The notes beneath the pieces are model-generated. The model was not told the DNA's origin. It made no database searches and worked only from the letters and a program-made list of their open reading frames with translations. Shown here piece after piece: positions 47,584-57,713 of a stretch of DNA of 64,000 nucleotides. Within the stretch, counting starts at the first letter, position 1. Each line of letters starts with the position of its first letter. Source of the stretch: Sodiomyces alkalinus F11 (taxonomy: Eukaryota; Ascomycota; Sordariomycetes; Glomerellales; Plectosphaerellaceae); NCBI RefSeq assembly GCF_003711515.1, contig NW_021167093.1:45154-109153 (forward strand). Reading direction: 5' to 3'. The translations under genes and the position numbers were made by a program.

Positions 47584-48589
47584 ATAATAAAATCGGCTTC
47601 CTTTTAAAGAGAACCTTATATAGCGTTTTTTAATCCTTTTACTACCTTTATAGCGTGCGGTTATAATCGTATACTACTATTAGAATAGCCTTAGGCTATA
47701 TAAACGGGGGTAGCTTAGCGTGGATATTTATTACGCGACCCTTTAAAATAACTATAGTAACAGTCTATTTAGCACCCCTATTCTACGTTTAAGTATTAGC
47801 AGTAAAGACCTCTAAAAGGATGCCCTCTTGACGTAGGATTTAGGTGATATCGTAGGATTAAGTTAGCTTGTTATTAGATTCGAAAACGCGTACCTTATAG
47901 TCTAATTAATAGTCTACCTAGGCGAGGAATTCCTTAATTATTATGAGGATATGCATTACTAGCTTACTCTTTATAATCTAGGTGGCCGTAAAACCACTAT
48001 AACTGTCGGTGAAAAATATAAACGGCAAGTCCCTATCGGATATTCAGTTAAAATCCGTGAAATTAATTGCCCACTATTCCCCTACGGAAGCAGGTATATT
48101 ATGAGGGTGCCTGCTAATATACCGCTTTATCTTTATAACCTCATAGGCCTGTTAGTCGATAGTTATTAGTCCCTTTATTTTAGCCCCCTGCGTCTGCTTC
48201 TCTAGGTGCTAAAGTGGTTTAGGGCCAGCGTGCCCTAGCCGTAGATACTACAAGATACCCTCCATAGTGCTTAGATACCGTATCGTCGATTTACAGACGG
48301 CCTTTCGGGTGGAAGACGACGAAGAAGAGCCTAGAAAAGCAGCCGTAAATTAGTTAGAGGGCATGTATTTAACCACGATTTAATCGAAGCGGTGACTTAG
48401 CTAGTATAGTATAGATCTATCAGAACGTCGAAGGCAGTTATTTAGTGGCTTCTAATCCTACTAATATCCTCGAAGATATAGGCTTTAGTTAGAGATTAAA
48501 TTATAGACAAAATCTTCGTAGTATACGATATTTAAGAGCCTGAAATCGAGGCCTCCTATTAGTCTGTTTAATCTCACGGTCACGTTACT
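47579..48589 (-). mobile_element. Copia-3 (left arm), distal piece: integrase region
   Basis: This is the reverse complement of about 59,222-60,231 in the right arm: integrase core and pre-integrase domain read leftward. It ends at 48589 with CACGTTACT, directly against gypsy-4. Distally it is truncated at the ACCTT junction, so RT is absent. Confidence 0.85.
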
Positions 48590-48803
48590 TGTGAACGACT
48601 AGTTATAGGTCGTGGTACTAAGTAAGGTCGTAATAATAGATTATCTAGAACTAAGGAAGGAAGAAGGAAAAGGAGGAAAGTCTATAGCGTTAGGCTAGCT
48701 ATAAGGTAGCGATGACTTAGCGACATAGGTCCGTTAACTAAGCGCGTAGTTAGGAAGATCCGGAGTATAGCCGGATCCTCTATATCTGGGTTAACCCGTA
48801 ATA
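48590..48803 (-). repeat. 3' LTR of gypsy-4
   Basis: This 214-bp LTR keeps the ancestral TGTGAACGACTAG start; the partner shows TATAAACGATTAG, three RIP-type changes. Confidence 0.92.
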
Positions 48804-49099
48804 CTATCCCCCCCCTCTCCCTCCGGGGGTTATGTGACGGCGCGTTACCGTTATAGTTCGGCTCCCCCTTATATCGTGGTGATAAAGGAATAGTCGTGTC
48901 TTTTTATCTTACCTCGCCCTTACCTTAATATTAAAGAAATCTTAGGTAGCCTGCTAACCTTTATTTATATACCCGAAATAGTAACGTAGGCTACCCTCGG
49001 GTAGATACTATCCGTAGATATATCGGCCCTGTTTTCCTTATAGGCCCTCTTTTCCTCTATTCCCCTCCCTACCTTTAATAATAATAATAATAGTAATAG

Positions 49100-50535
49100 C
49101 GGTTACGTACGTGCTCTTCTTCCTTATAGCGACGATTCCTTTAATATCGCCTATTCTTAAATAAAATAATAATACTCGGCTAGTTTAAGAGTTCCCCGTT
49201 TAAGGTAAGCTATCTCTTGCTCGCGATCTTTTCGTTAGGAACCCTTTACTAACTTATATCGTTTTTATAGACGGCGCTAGCCCCTAGCGATAATAAGGGT
49301 AATAATAGTAGTAAGTATACCGCCGACGATAATATAGGTATAACGCTCTTACGTCTTAAGGCGATACTAACCGTATAATAGTTCGTATTATCGCCTTTAC
49401 CGCCGCCTAAGAAAAAGAAATCGGCGGGTAGTCGGCCTCCTAAGCACCCTCCCAGTAGTATTCGTGCTAAGCCGTGCCTCCCTTATACACACGACGTCGC
49501 CGATAAGAAGTATAAGCGCCTTTATTATAGCTAGATTAGTCAGGGGAAGAAATACTACGTATACTTTACGAAAATACACCGGTATACTCCTCTCCTAGCG
49601 CACCTTAAAGGCTACGCGTAGAGGTTATTTAAGACGGCTACCCTTATTAACGACGATAATAAGAACGCCCCTATAAGACTTCCTCCCCTTAAGAGGTCGT
49701 GATAGTATCGCTAATTCTTCTTTTAGGAGTAGAAACCGTATCTTAACGCCTACGCGGTATTCTAGAATACCCTTATAGCTAAGGAAACGATAACGGTGAT
49801 ATTACCTATAGCTATATATCCCGTGGAGGCGCCCGGTATAGTAATTGCGCTAGCTCTTTCTCTTCCCTAGGAGGTCTAAGAAGCAGTAATACCGTAGTTA
49901 GCCTTATTACCTCTTCCTCAGGTCGTTAATAAGGTAGCTAAACTAGCTATATTTCCTCTGGTAATAAAGGTTATTAGCGAGGTAGTTACACTAGTCTTTT
50001 CTCCTCCCTTAGAGGTCGTAAAAAAGATAGCGTCGGGACTAAACGTATCGCCTTTAAAGGAGGTCGCTATTAAGGCGGAATAGCTAGCCTTATCTCCTCC
50101 TTATAAGGTTATAGATAAGGTAATAGTTTCGGGCCTAATCCCTCCTAATATCGTAGCAGAAAAAAAAATATATCCTATTACTCCTACTCTCTTATCGGGG
50201 TCGATATTATCGGATAAAGACTTTAAACGCCTTAGTCTTATAGAGCTAAAGGAGTATACTCAGCTATTTAGGGAGATACTCGTACTTAGTCGCGCTAATA
50301 TCGTAATCTTCGAATTCTAATAATACGCGGAGTATAGGCGGGCTTCTACGCTTATAGGTATAACTATCGCTAATACGGTTCTAATCCCCGATACGAACGA
50401 CGATAAAGATAACGATAAGGTTAAGGAGACGGACTTTAACCTATAGCGGGGCGATAAAGGTAAGACTTTTACGGAAATCGATAATCCCGAGGATAACGAT
50501 TTTAAGGCTAAGGATATCGATCTAGGCTTATATTA
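49100..50535 (+). pseudogene. ORF antisense to pol in gypsy-4, Cys-containing
   Basis: A plus-strand frame of about 475 codons can be read with occasional TAG/TAA. It contains a Lys/Pro-rich part (PPPKKKKSAGSRPPKHPP, about 49,400-49,455), then KRLYYSQISQGKKYYVYFTKIHRYTP (shown in pieces: KRLYYSQISQGKKYY, VYFTKIHRYTP), in which Tyr codons TAT/TAC are probably former Cys (a CX2C...KKC cluster). A long hydrophobic/Pro-rich middle with repeated PP-EV motifs (49,860-50,170) and an acidic C-terminus (TNDDKDNDKVKETDF) follow. It lies between the pol end and the 3' LTR. Family unknown; the Cys cluster suggests zinc binding. Confidence 0.55.
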
Positions 50536-50559
50536 AGTATAGCTAAGGCGCGGGGCCTA

Positions 50560-53500
50560 TCCGGCCTAAACTAAATCCGACTTTTACTCCCTTTTGATTA
50601 TTATAATACGATTATTTATATATCGGTTCCTATATCGTGATAGCGTAAAGGTATCTAATAGGCTATTATTTATTACTACTAAGCCGAATTTCCCTTTAAA
50701 CTTATCGAGTGCCCGTATTTACGCTACTAGTTCCAGAGGTTCCTATATAGGCTTATAGTATCCTACCTATTATACTAGTACTTTATATCTTAATCCCCTA
50801 CCTCGCCTCTTTATCCTCGCGTAAAGGATTTTCTTAACTTCCTATTCTTTATTATCGGTTACTTCTCGAATAGGCGGTAGTTAAGGGTCCTCTACTACCT
50901 ATCCCGGAAAAGGGTTATCGCCCGCGCGATATAATAAGTCTACGTGGAATTAAGGGTAAATCTACGATAGCACGGCGAGCTTAACTACGTATACGCTAAT
51001 TATATTTATAACTCGGTATTTACGATAAAGCTAGTCGAGCTTTTATAATAATCGCGGAGTCGAATAGTTAGCTAACGATAGCTAGACTAAGTCATTAACC
51101 TTAAAACGCTTAGCCGGTATATAATATTAGTTAGTAGACTCCTTATTTCTAAGCTACATCGATATGATCGCGGCCTAAGCGAACTTAGTCGCTTCCTATA
51201 AACGGCGTAATAGGTTATAGGCCGCTAATACTCTAGGTTCCGAAAGGGGCTTTTCGGTTATCTAGATCGGATTAACGTGGTAGCTATATTCTGAGAAAAA
51301 AGGACTAAACCCTGTCGCGGAGCTCTCGCGGTTATTTAGGGCTAATTATACTACGGGTAATAAGCGATTCTAGTCGTCCTAAGTATAATAGATAAAGGCT
51401 CGTAAATAAGCTTATACTTCTTAGTTTATACGCTCTATTACTCTATTAGTCTAGGGGTAATATATTATACTAAGCTTACACGATATCCGTTTAAGCTCGT
51501 AAAAGTGCTTCTAGAACCTGCTTATCTAATTCGAGCCTCGGTCGCTAATAATTAACCTAAGTATTCCGTAAAACCGGAAGTAATAGTATAGGAATTATTC
51601 CGCGTAAGCTTCGGTTTCTATTATCTTTATCGCTTCTAATATTACCGCCGTAGTTAGACGGTTTATAATAACTTAAAGGTAGCGCGCCTTTTTCTCGCCG
51701 GCTAGTAGTAGGTCCGTTATAAAATCTATTAATAGGTCGCTCTGTATTTATTCTAGTACCGGGAAGGGGCGTAAAAGGTCTTATTTTATATTTCTCTATA
51801 TATACCCCTTTCCGTAGATATCGTAGTTCCGGATAAATCGTCGGATATCCTTATTTATTCTTGGCTAAAAAAAGCGACGCGTTACTAAGGCGATAGTATT
51901 TTCGCGTCCAGGGTATCCTCTAACTACTAAATCGTAAATTAATTAAATAATTCTCCCTTATAATATTAACCCTTTAATAGACCCGGGTACCTAAATTCAG
52001 TCGCGGAATAGTAGTAACCTAGTCGTAAAGACAAAGCACTCGGCTATTTATAGCTTTAATTCTAATAATAGTAAGAACTATTATTCTTCTTTAGCGATTA
52101 TAGACAAGGCTCCTTAATATTATTTATCGGTTATAAGTGTTTTATCCTATTGTCGCTATAGCTTTTAGTCCGTCTCGACGATTAATTAACCGCTATTAAT
52201 ATAGCGAACGCTAGGTAAAATCGCGGTATCAGGAATTAATTAAATATAATAAGATTATTCCCGTTTATCCGTTATATTTTAGGGCTTATCTTACTATTAA
52301 CGCGAGAGGGTATCCGCTATCGCGTTATCCTTTCCCTTCTGATACTTAAGTATAAAGTCGAACTATATAAGCTCGCCGGCCTATCGGCTTTATCGCTTAG
52401 TAAGCGTTCCCTTTATTATAAAGTATTGAAGGGCCTTATAGTCGGAGACGACTATAAACTGCCTATAATTAATAAGCTTAGCCCGCTACATTATTAAATA
52501 ACTTATAATCGTTAGTATTTCCTTATTATAGATTAGGTAATTATATTCCGCTCTATTAAGTTTATAAAAGTAGTATATAACTATATAACGATTTCCGTCC
52601 GCGTCTTCTTATATTCGGCTACCCCTAAGGTTAAACCCTAAGTAGTCTATTTTAATAAATATCTTATTTACTAGGTCCTACTATCGTAGTATCGGTCCTT
52701 CTTAGAACCTCGCCTTTAGCTCGCGAAAGGCCGCTTCTTCCTTAAGACCCTATTAAAAGGTATAGTCTTTCTTAGTTAATACTATTAACGGGGCCAAGAT
52801 CCCAGAAAAATCCTTAATAAAAATTCGATAATAATTTATAAACCCTAAGAAGCTTCGCACGCCCTTAACCGTTATAGGCGCTTCCTACTCGCGAATAGCT
52901 TATAACTTCTCAAGGTCGTAAAATACGCCTTTCCCCGCGGTGATTATAAATCCTAAGTACTTTACGGTCTTCACGCTAACCTCGTACTTTAACGGATTTA
53001 GATTTAGGCCGGCGTCCGCGAGTACGCGGAGTACCTACTTTACCTTCGCCTTATAATCGGCCTAACTCCTACTAAATAGACTAGGATATCGTCGATATAA
53101 ACGGTAATAAAACTATCTAGGAAGCGCTATAGTATTTTATTAATATATTATTAAAAAGTCGCGGAAGCCTTCCTTAGACCAAACGGGTAGATAAGCTATT
53201 CGAAGAGCCTAAACCGAGTTCGGAACGCGGTCTTATATTTATATCCTAAGGCTATCCTAATCTTATAAAAGGCGGCGACTACGTTAGGCTTTATAAACTA
53301 TTTTACTTAGCTTAGGTTTTATAGTGTTTTAGCGATTAGGGAAAATAGATAATAGTCTCGCTTAGTAATCGTGTTTAACACTTAATAGTCGTAATAAAAT
53401 CGAAGCCCTCCGCCTAGCTTTCATAAAGGATAGGAGCCGCGGCTTCTAAACCACTAACACGGATAAATCCTTTATCTATTAGGTCAGTAAGTATTTTCCG

Positions 53501-54300
53501 TAATACTAAGAGTTCTTCTCTCGATATATTATAAAGCGGCCCTTAAGGAAGCGATAGTTCTTTACCGTCGTTTCCGGGTATAAGGTTTACCTCGTAATTA
53601 ACCCCTAATTAGAATAGCGGTAATTAATTAGTCTTATCGGGCGCGAATAAGTCACCGAATTCTCGTAATAACTCTTCGGGTATAAAGTCCTTCGGGTCTA
53701 CTAGTTATTTCTTATATAACGCTTTTTCGATATCCCTTAGGCTTACTCCCTAGATTAAGACTTCCTTACCCTTCTATCGTAGTCGTCGAATAATACCCGT
53801 GAATATAGATCCTATAACTAAATAGGCGTCGCGGATAACTTATACTCCGGTAGGTTCTTTTTCGTGATAAAGGTATATATTTAATCCGGCTACTCCGTGG
53901 TAAAGCCGTTTATCTTTAGCGTAGTATATTATATTATTTTATTCTATCCAGGGCTTCCCGAGGAATACGTCTTAGTTAAGCCCGAACACTATATATACGA
54001 ATATTCTTTACGGGTAACCGCCGATCTTAAGCTTATAGACGGCGATCCCCGCGCTATTAATAGTCCCGGTAGCTTCCGAGAAGCTATTTAGTAGTCGATT
54101 TATCTTATCGACTAACGGTAATGAGAGTTTTTAGGTAAACTATTTACCTATAGTAGTATAATAGTCGTAACTAATATTAATAATAGCGAGGATACGCTAT
54201 TTATTTACTCTAGCTACTATAAATACTAGGTTATTACTAGCAGGTACTTTAAACGCCTCCTACTCCCGCCGTATCACGGCTATCGGCTTTAACCCCCGTT
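50560..54300 (-). pseudogene. Gypsy-4 pol remnant (protease, RT, RNase H, integrase)
   Basis: Read leftward, a protease region lies near 53,900-54,200 (the small plus-strand frame 53897-54091 is a shadow). RT has the intact active site YIDD at 53088-53099 (SFITVYIDDILV). RNase H lies at about 52,300-52,700. Integrase and a C-terminal tail run to about 50,600. Many Gln/Trp codons are stops. The family is distinct from the giant gypsy and gypsy-3. Confidence 0.8.
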
Positions 54301-55560
54301 TTCGCGTTAAAGCTACTCTTTTTCAAAGTTATCCTCGCTAATCGATTTATCTCCGCTCTTATCGCGATCTTTTATACGAGTCTCCTTAACTTTCCGGACT
54401 ATATCTTAGTTTTCTTTTAGCTTTTTATAGTTCTAAGCGATATACCCCTTCTTATTATAGTTATAGTATATCCGAGTCTTTTATTTTGCCTTCCTATCGC
54501 TAATACGGTTTACTCCGCCTATCTTCGTATTACTATCGGTATCCTTCTTCGCGGTTATATAGTCTTAAGCTTATTTATCGTAGTTTTATTTAAACTAATA
54601 GCCTTTAAGTTTCCTAGTAATCTCTTACACGCCGTTAACCTATATAGTATAGTAGTTAGTAGGGATTCGGGCGGAGATAAGTTTATCCCTAAGTCGTGAA
54701 GTGATTACTCCTTTAAGGAATAAGATCTATACGGTGGCTTCCTATTCGGTACCGCCCGTAAAGGCGATCTATCTTTTAAAACGGGGCAGGAAGGCGGTAA
54801 ATAACTTATCGGTTCGTTAATAAATTATACGTAAGGCTTAAGCGGCCCGTGATTATTCTATAGGGTTAAGGTAGGTACGATTAAGATATGCTATAAAGTT
54901 ATTAGGATCTATAAGCTTACCCGGCCTATCGCTTTTATAGAAGGCCGATACGACCTATTATACTTCGGGCCCTAGGTAATTATAGATCGTGTACTAAGCT
55001 TATATATTATTCTAGAATAAATCGTTATTAATTATAAGCTTCTGCCGTATCGTGTAGGCCTACGCGCTATAGTATTCTCGCTTCCCTAAGAACTTCGCCG
55101 GGCTATCGACGGTTTTACGGGGTATCGCCGTTAAGGTCGGGGCGACTACTATTATTATCGGCTATAATATAGACGATAAAACCAGTAATAGGGTAGACTC
55201 TACTAGTATAAGAATTATCGGGGTCTAAAAGGGAGCCAGGATATTTAGGTGAAGCGGCGTTAGGTTCTACGGGGTAGGCGATCCTAGGAGCCGGGCTATA
55301 AGCTATTTGACTAACTAGCGTTATCGCTCGTCGGCTTCTTCTCTCGCGTGTTATCGGTCTATAAACTAGCGTTTTTCCGAGTAATATTCTTATATCGGAG
55401 CGAGCCTTAAGTTAATATCGGTATATTATTTATAGAGAGGGCTTAGCCTTATATTTAGGGCTCGGTCGTTTTCTTCGAACCGTTAATTCGTCTACTCTAC
55501 GACCTATTTAATTCTAATAGGTTACTAGGCGGTAGCGTTAGGATCCTAATCTATCGCTAG
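54300..55560 (-). pseudogene. Gypsy-4 gag remnant
   Basis: Near 54,600-55,050 the leftward frame shows the retrotransposon gag helix pattern (SRAAQALRMIY- and RLRDKLISARIP-like segments once RIP stops are ignored). A basic Cys/Tyr-rich part near 54,420-54,480 is a likely zinc-knuckle region. The start is unclear. Confidence 0.6.
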
Positions 55561-55592
55561 CGTAGCGCGTGGGTATCGCTAAGTTCTAGATA

Positions 55593-55806
55593 TATAAACG
55601 ATTAGTTATAGGTCGTGGTACTAAATGAGGTCGTAATAATAGATTATCTAAAACTAAGGAAGGAAGAAGGAAAAGGAGAAAAGTCTATAGCGCTAGGCTA
55701 GCTATAAGGTAGCGATAACTTAGCGATATAGGTCCGTTAACTAAGCGCGTGGTCAGGAAGATCCGGAGTATAGCCGGATCCTCTATATCGGGGTTAACCC
55801 GTAACA
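55593..55806 (-). repeat. 5' LTR of gypsy-4
   Basis: This 214-bp LTR starts TATAAACGAT and ends GTAACA. Target duplication TTACC follows. Confidence 0.92.
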
Positions 55807-57490
55807 TTACCGTAACTTTTAATAGGCAGGGACAAACTACCTATGACTATATAATCTCCCTATATAACGGGTATAACATCAGAAAAAACGGGAAAAATCA
55901 TTAAAAATATAAATTGTAGCGCCGGAATCAAGGATAGTAGAGGCTCGAAGAAGGTAGCTAGTAGTAGTATCCGCTATAAAGGTAGTAGCGTGGGAGACGC
56001 CGCTACGGACGCTACTATATTCGAGTCACGCCTCTTTAAGCTATACAGAGTCCCGGCTTATATCCTTCTTTACCTTCTTTACGGCGCGTAGTTCTTCCAC
56101 TTCCGTGCGTAGTATAGGGTCGTATTTAAGAATCCGTTAGACAGTTCTTTTAGTGCTTTCGAAGGCCATCTAGTCGTTATATACCGTATCTAGTAATAGA
56201 TAGAAGTAGGCGTTAATATCATGGCTAGGCATTATGTATACGCGGTATATCTAGCCTTTCTATAGGGTAGATTAGCGGCGTTTAGAAAAGGAACGGTTAG
56301 CTAAAGTAATAGAAGGCGTAGATGCAGGATTCTGAGCTTTATTCTTCCCACGGCTACCCTTCTTAGGCTTCGTCGTGGTATTTAAGGTATCCTCGCCCTT
56401 TTCGCTTCTAGTATATAGTGCCAGAAATACTATAGCGTAGTGGCTACCGCGTTTTCCTCAGTCTTTAAGTCTAGTCTCGATATATCGTTAACTAAGGGTG
56501 TAAAGTTATTCGGGGAGTAATACTTTCTTATCTAAAAAGCGTCCACTAGCTTTAGTCTAATCGCGACTAGCGATTAAACGTATACCTCTATAGAAGTCTG
56601 CTATCCAGATATACGTTACGGACCTTAATTAGACCTTTCTAAGGCGTACTAATAGCTCTTACTATCTAGATAACTAGTCCTACAGTTTTTATAGGGTTAT
56701 GAGCACTACGAGGACGTATTCGTTATAGTCTTTATAGGTGTTAACGCGGCGGGTAGGTATATAGAGAGCAGTATCGCGTTGGACGGCTTGAGATACCTCT
56801 TTAGGCGTTAGATTACGTAGTGGTAGCTTACGGCTTTTATCGATAGTATTAGTCTGCTAGCTTAAAACGGCTCTAATACCCTTAATATACCCGGTATAGT
56901 TATCCTTCTATATCTTCTAGCGTTATATCGCCGAATCGTAGGCGCGCTACCTAGTAGGTATTAAATCTAACCACTACGAGGGTGTAGCTTCTGGTTATAG
57001 GGTTATATACGAAGGCTAGAAGGTAGCGTAGGAGGGTAAATCAGACTTTTAAGGGGGGGGGGATAGGATCGTTAGGGCGTAGATATTCCCAGACTTCGTT
57101 ATTAACAGCCGTAGCTTTATAGTGCTTGCTCCAGAGCTCCTAGTCGTGATAGATTTTATAGGTACTAGGCTTATATTCCGTTATCTTAATGGTTGTTTTT
57201 AGGTTAATACGCTATATCGGGGCGGCTAGATAGCTTCTTAATCGGTAGTCGTAAATGTAGGTTATTTCCTTAGCAAGTAAGACTCTTAACTGTTAGATAA
57301 AGCGTAGTCAAAATCGTCACAAAACGGTCAAAATTGATTAAATCAGTTGTGTGTGTATTATAACTGTGTCCGACCGTCAGAGAATTCCTGCCACCGTAAT
57401 ATTGGTGGTGAAGATTCTGCAGGTGTCCACCCGGATTGTAATCTTGGCAATCCTGCCCATTACGTAACTGAAAAGATAGTGGTCCGTGTC
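55807..57490 (-). mobile_element. Copia-3 (left arm), proximal piece: gag and protease
   Basis: This is the mirror image of 57,491-59,220. Read leftward from the axis it has an un-mutated non-coding start, then gag, then the protease up to the gypsy-4 insertion. A G-run lies at 57,053-57,062. Frames are broken by RIP. Confidence 0.85.
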
Positions 57491-57713
57491 GAACAGACCA
57501 CAGTCTTTTCGGTTATGTAATAGGCCGGATTGCTAAGAGTACAATCCGGGTGGACGCTTGCAGAATCTGCACCCTATAAAATACGGTGGCAGCGTTTCCC
57601 TAACGGTCTAAGACAGTTATAATTATACACAATTACCTCAATCAATTTTAACCTATTTAGTAACGAATTTAACTACGCTTTATCTGACAATTAAGAGTCT
57701 CACTTACTAAGTG
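57268..57713. repeat. Palindromic head-to-head junction of two copia-3 copies
   Basis: Bases on either side of an axis at 57490/57491 (TC|GA) pair with no net length change for at least 220 bp per side; for example GATAAAGCG at 57296-57304 mirrors CGCTTTATC at 57677-57685. The arms are clearly diverged (roughly one base in four or five, including transversions), so this is not a fresh inverted duplication. About 57,300-57,620 retains many CA/TG, unlike everything around it. Confidence 0.85.

Larger units (their letters stand above)
48590..55806 (-). mobile_element. Gypsy-4: complete 7.2-kb Ty3/gypsy retrotransposon
   Basis: It has LTRs of exactly 214 bp (48590-48803 and 55593-55806), starting TGTGAACG/TATAAACG and ending GTAATA/GTAACA. 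Target duplication is TTACT (48585-48589) and TTACC (55807-55811); the uninterrupted site TTACC exists in the other copia-3 copy near 59,217. Pol and gag read leftward, with a long plus-strand frame between pol and the 3' LTR. RIP-damaged throughout. It inserted into the copia-3 protease region, in the conserved Gly-Tyr-Gly motif. Confidence 0.93.

Noticed and set aside
57268..57713. Replication origin or telomere-type hairpin
   Set aside because: The inverted symmetry continues for kilobases into copia gag and protease on both sides, so it is the junction of two retroelements.
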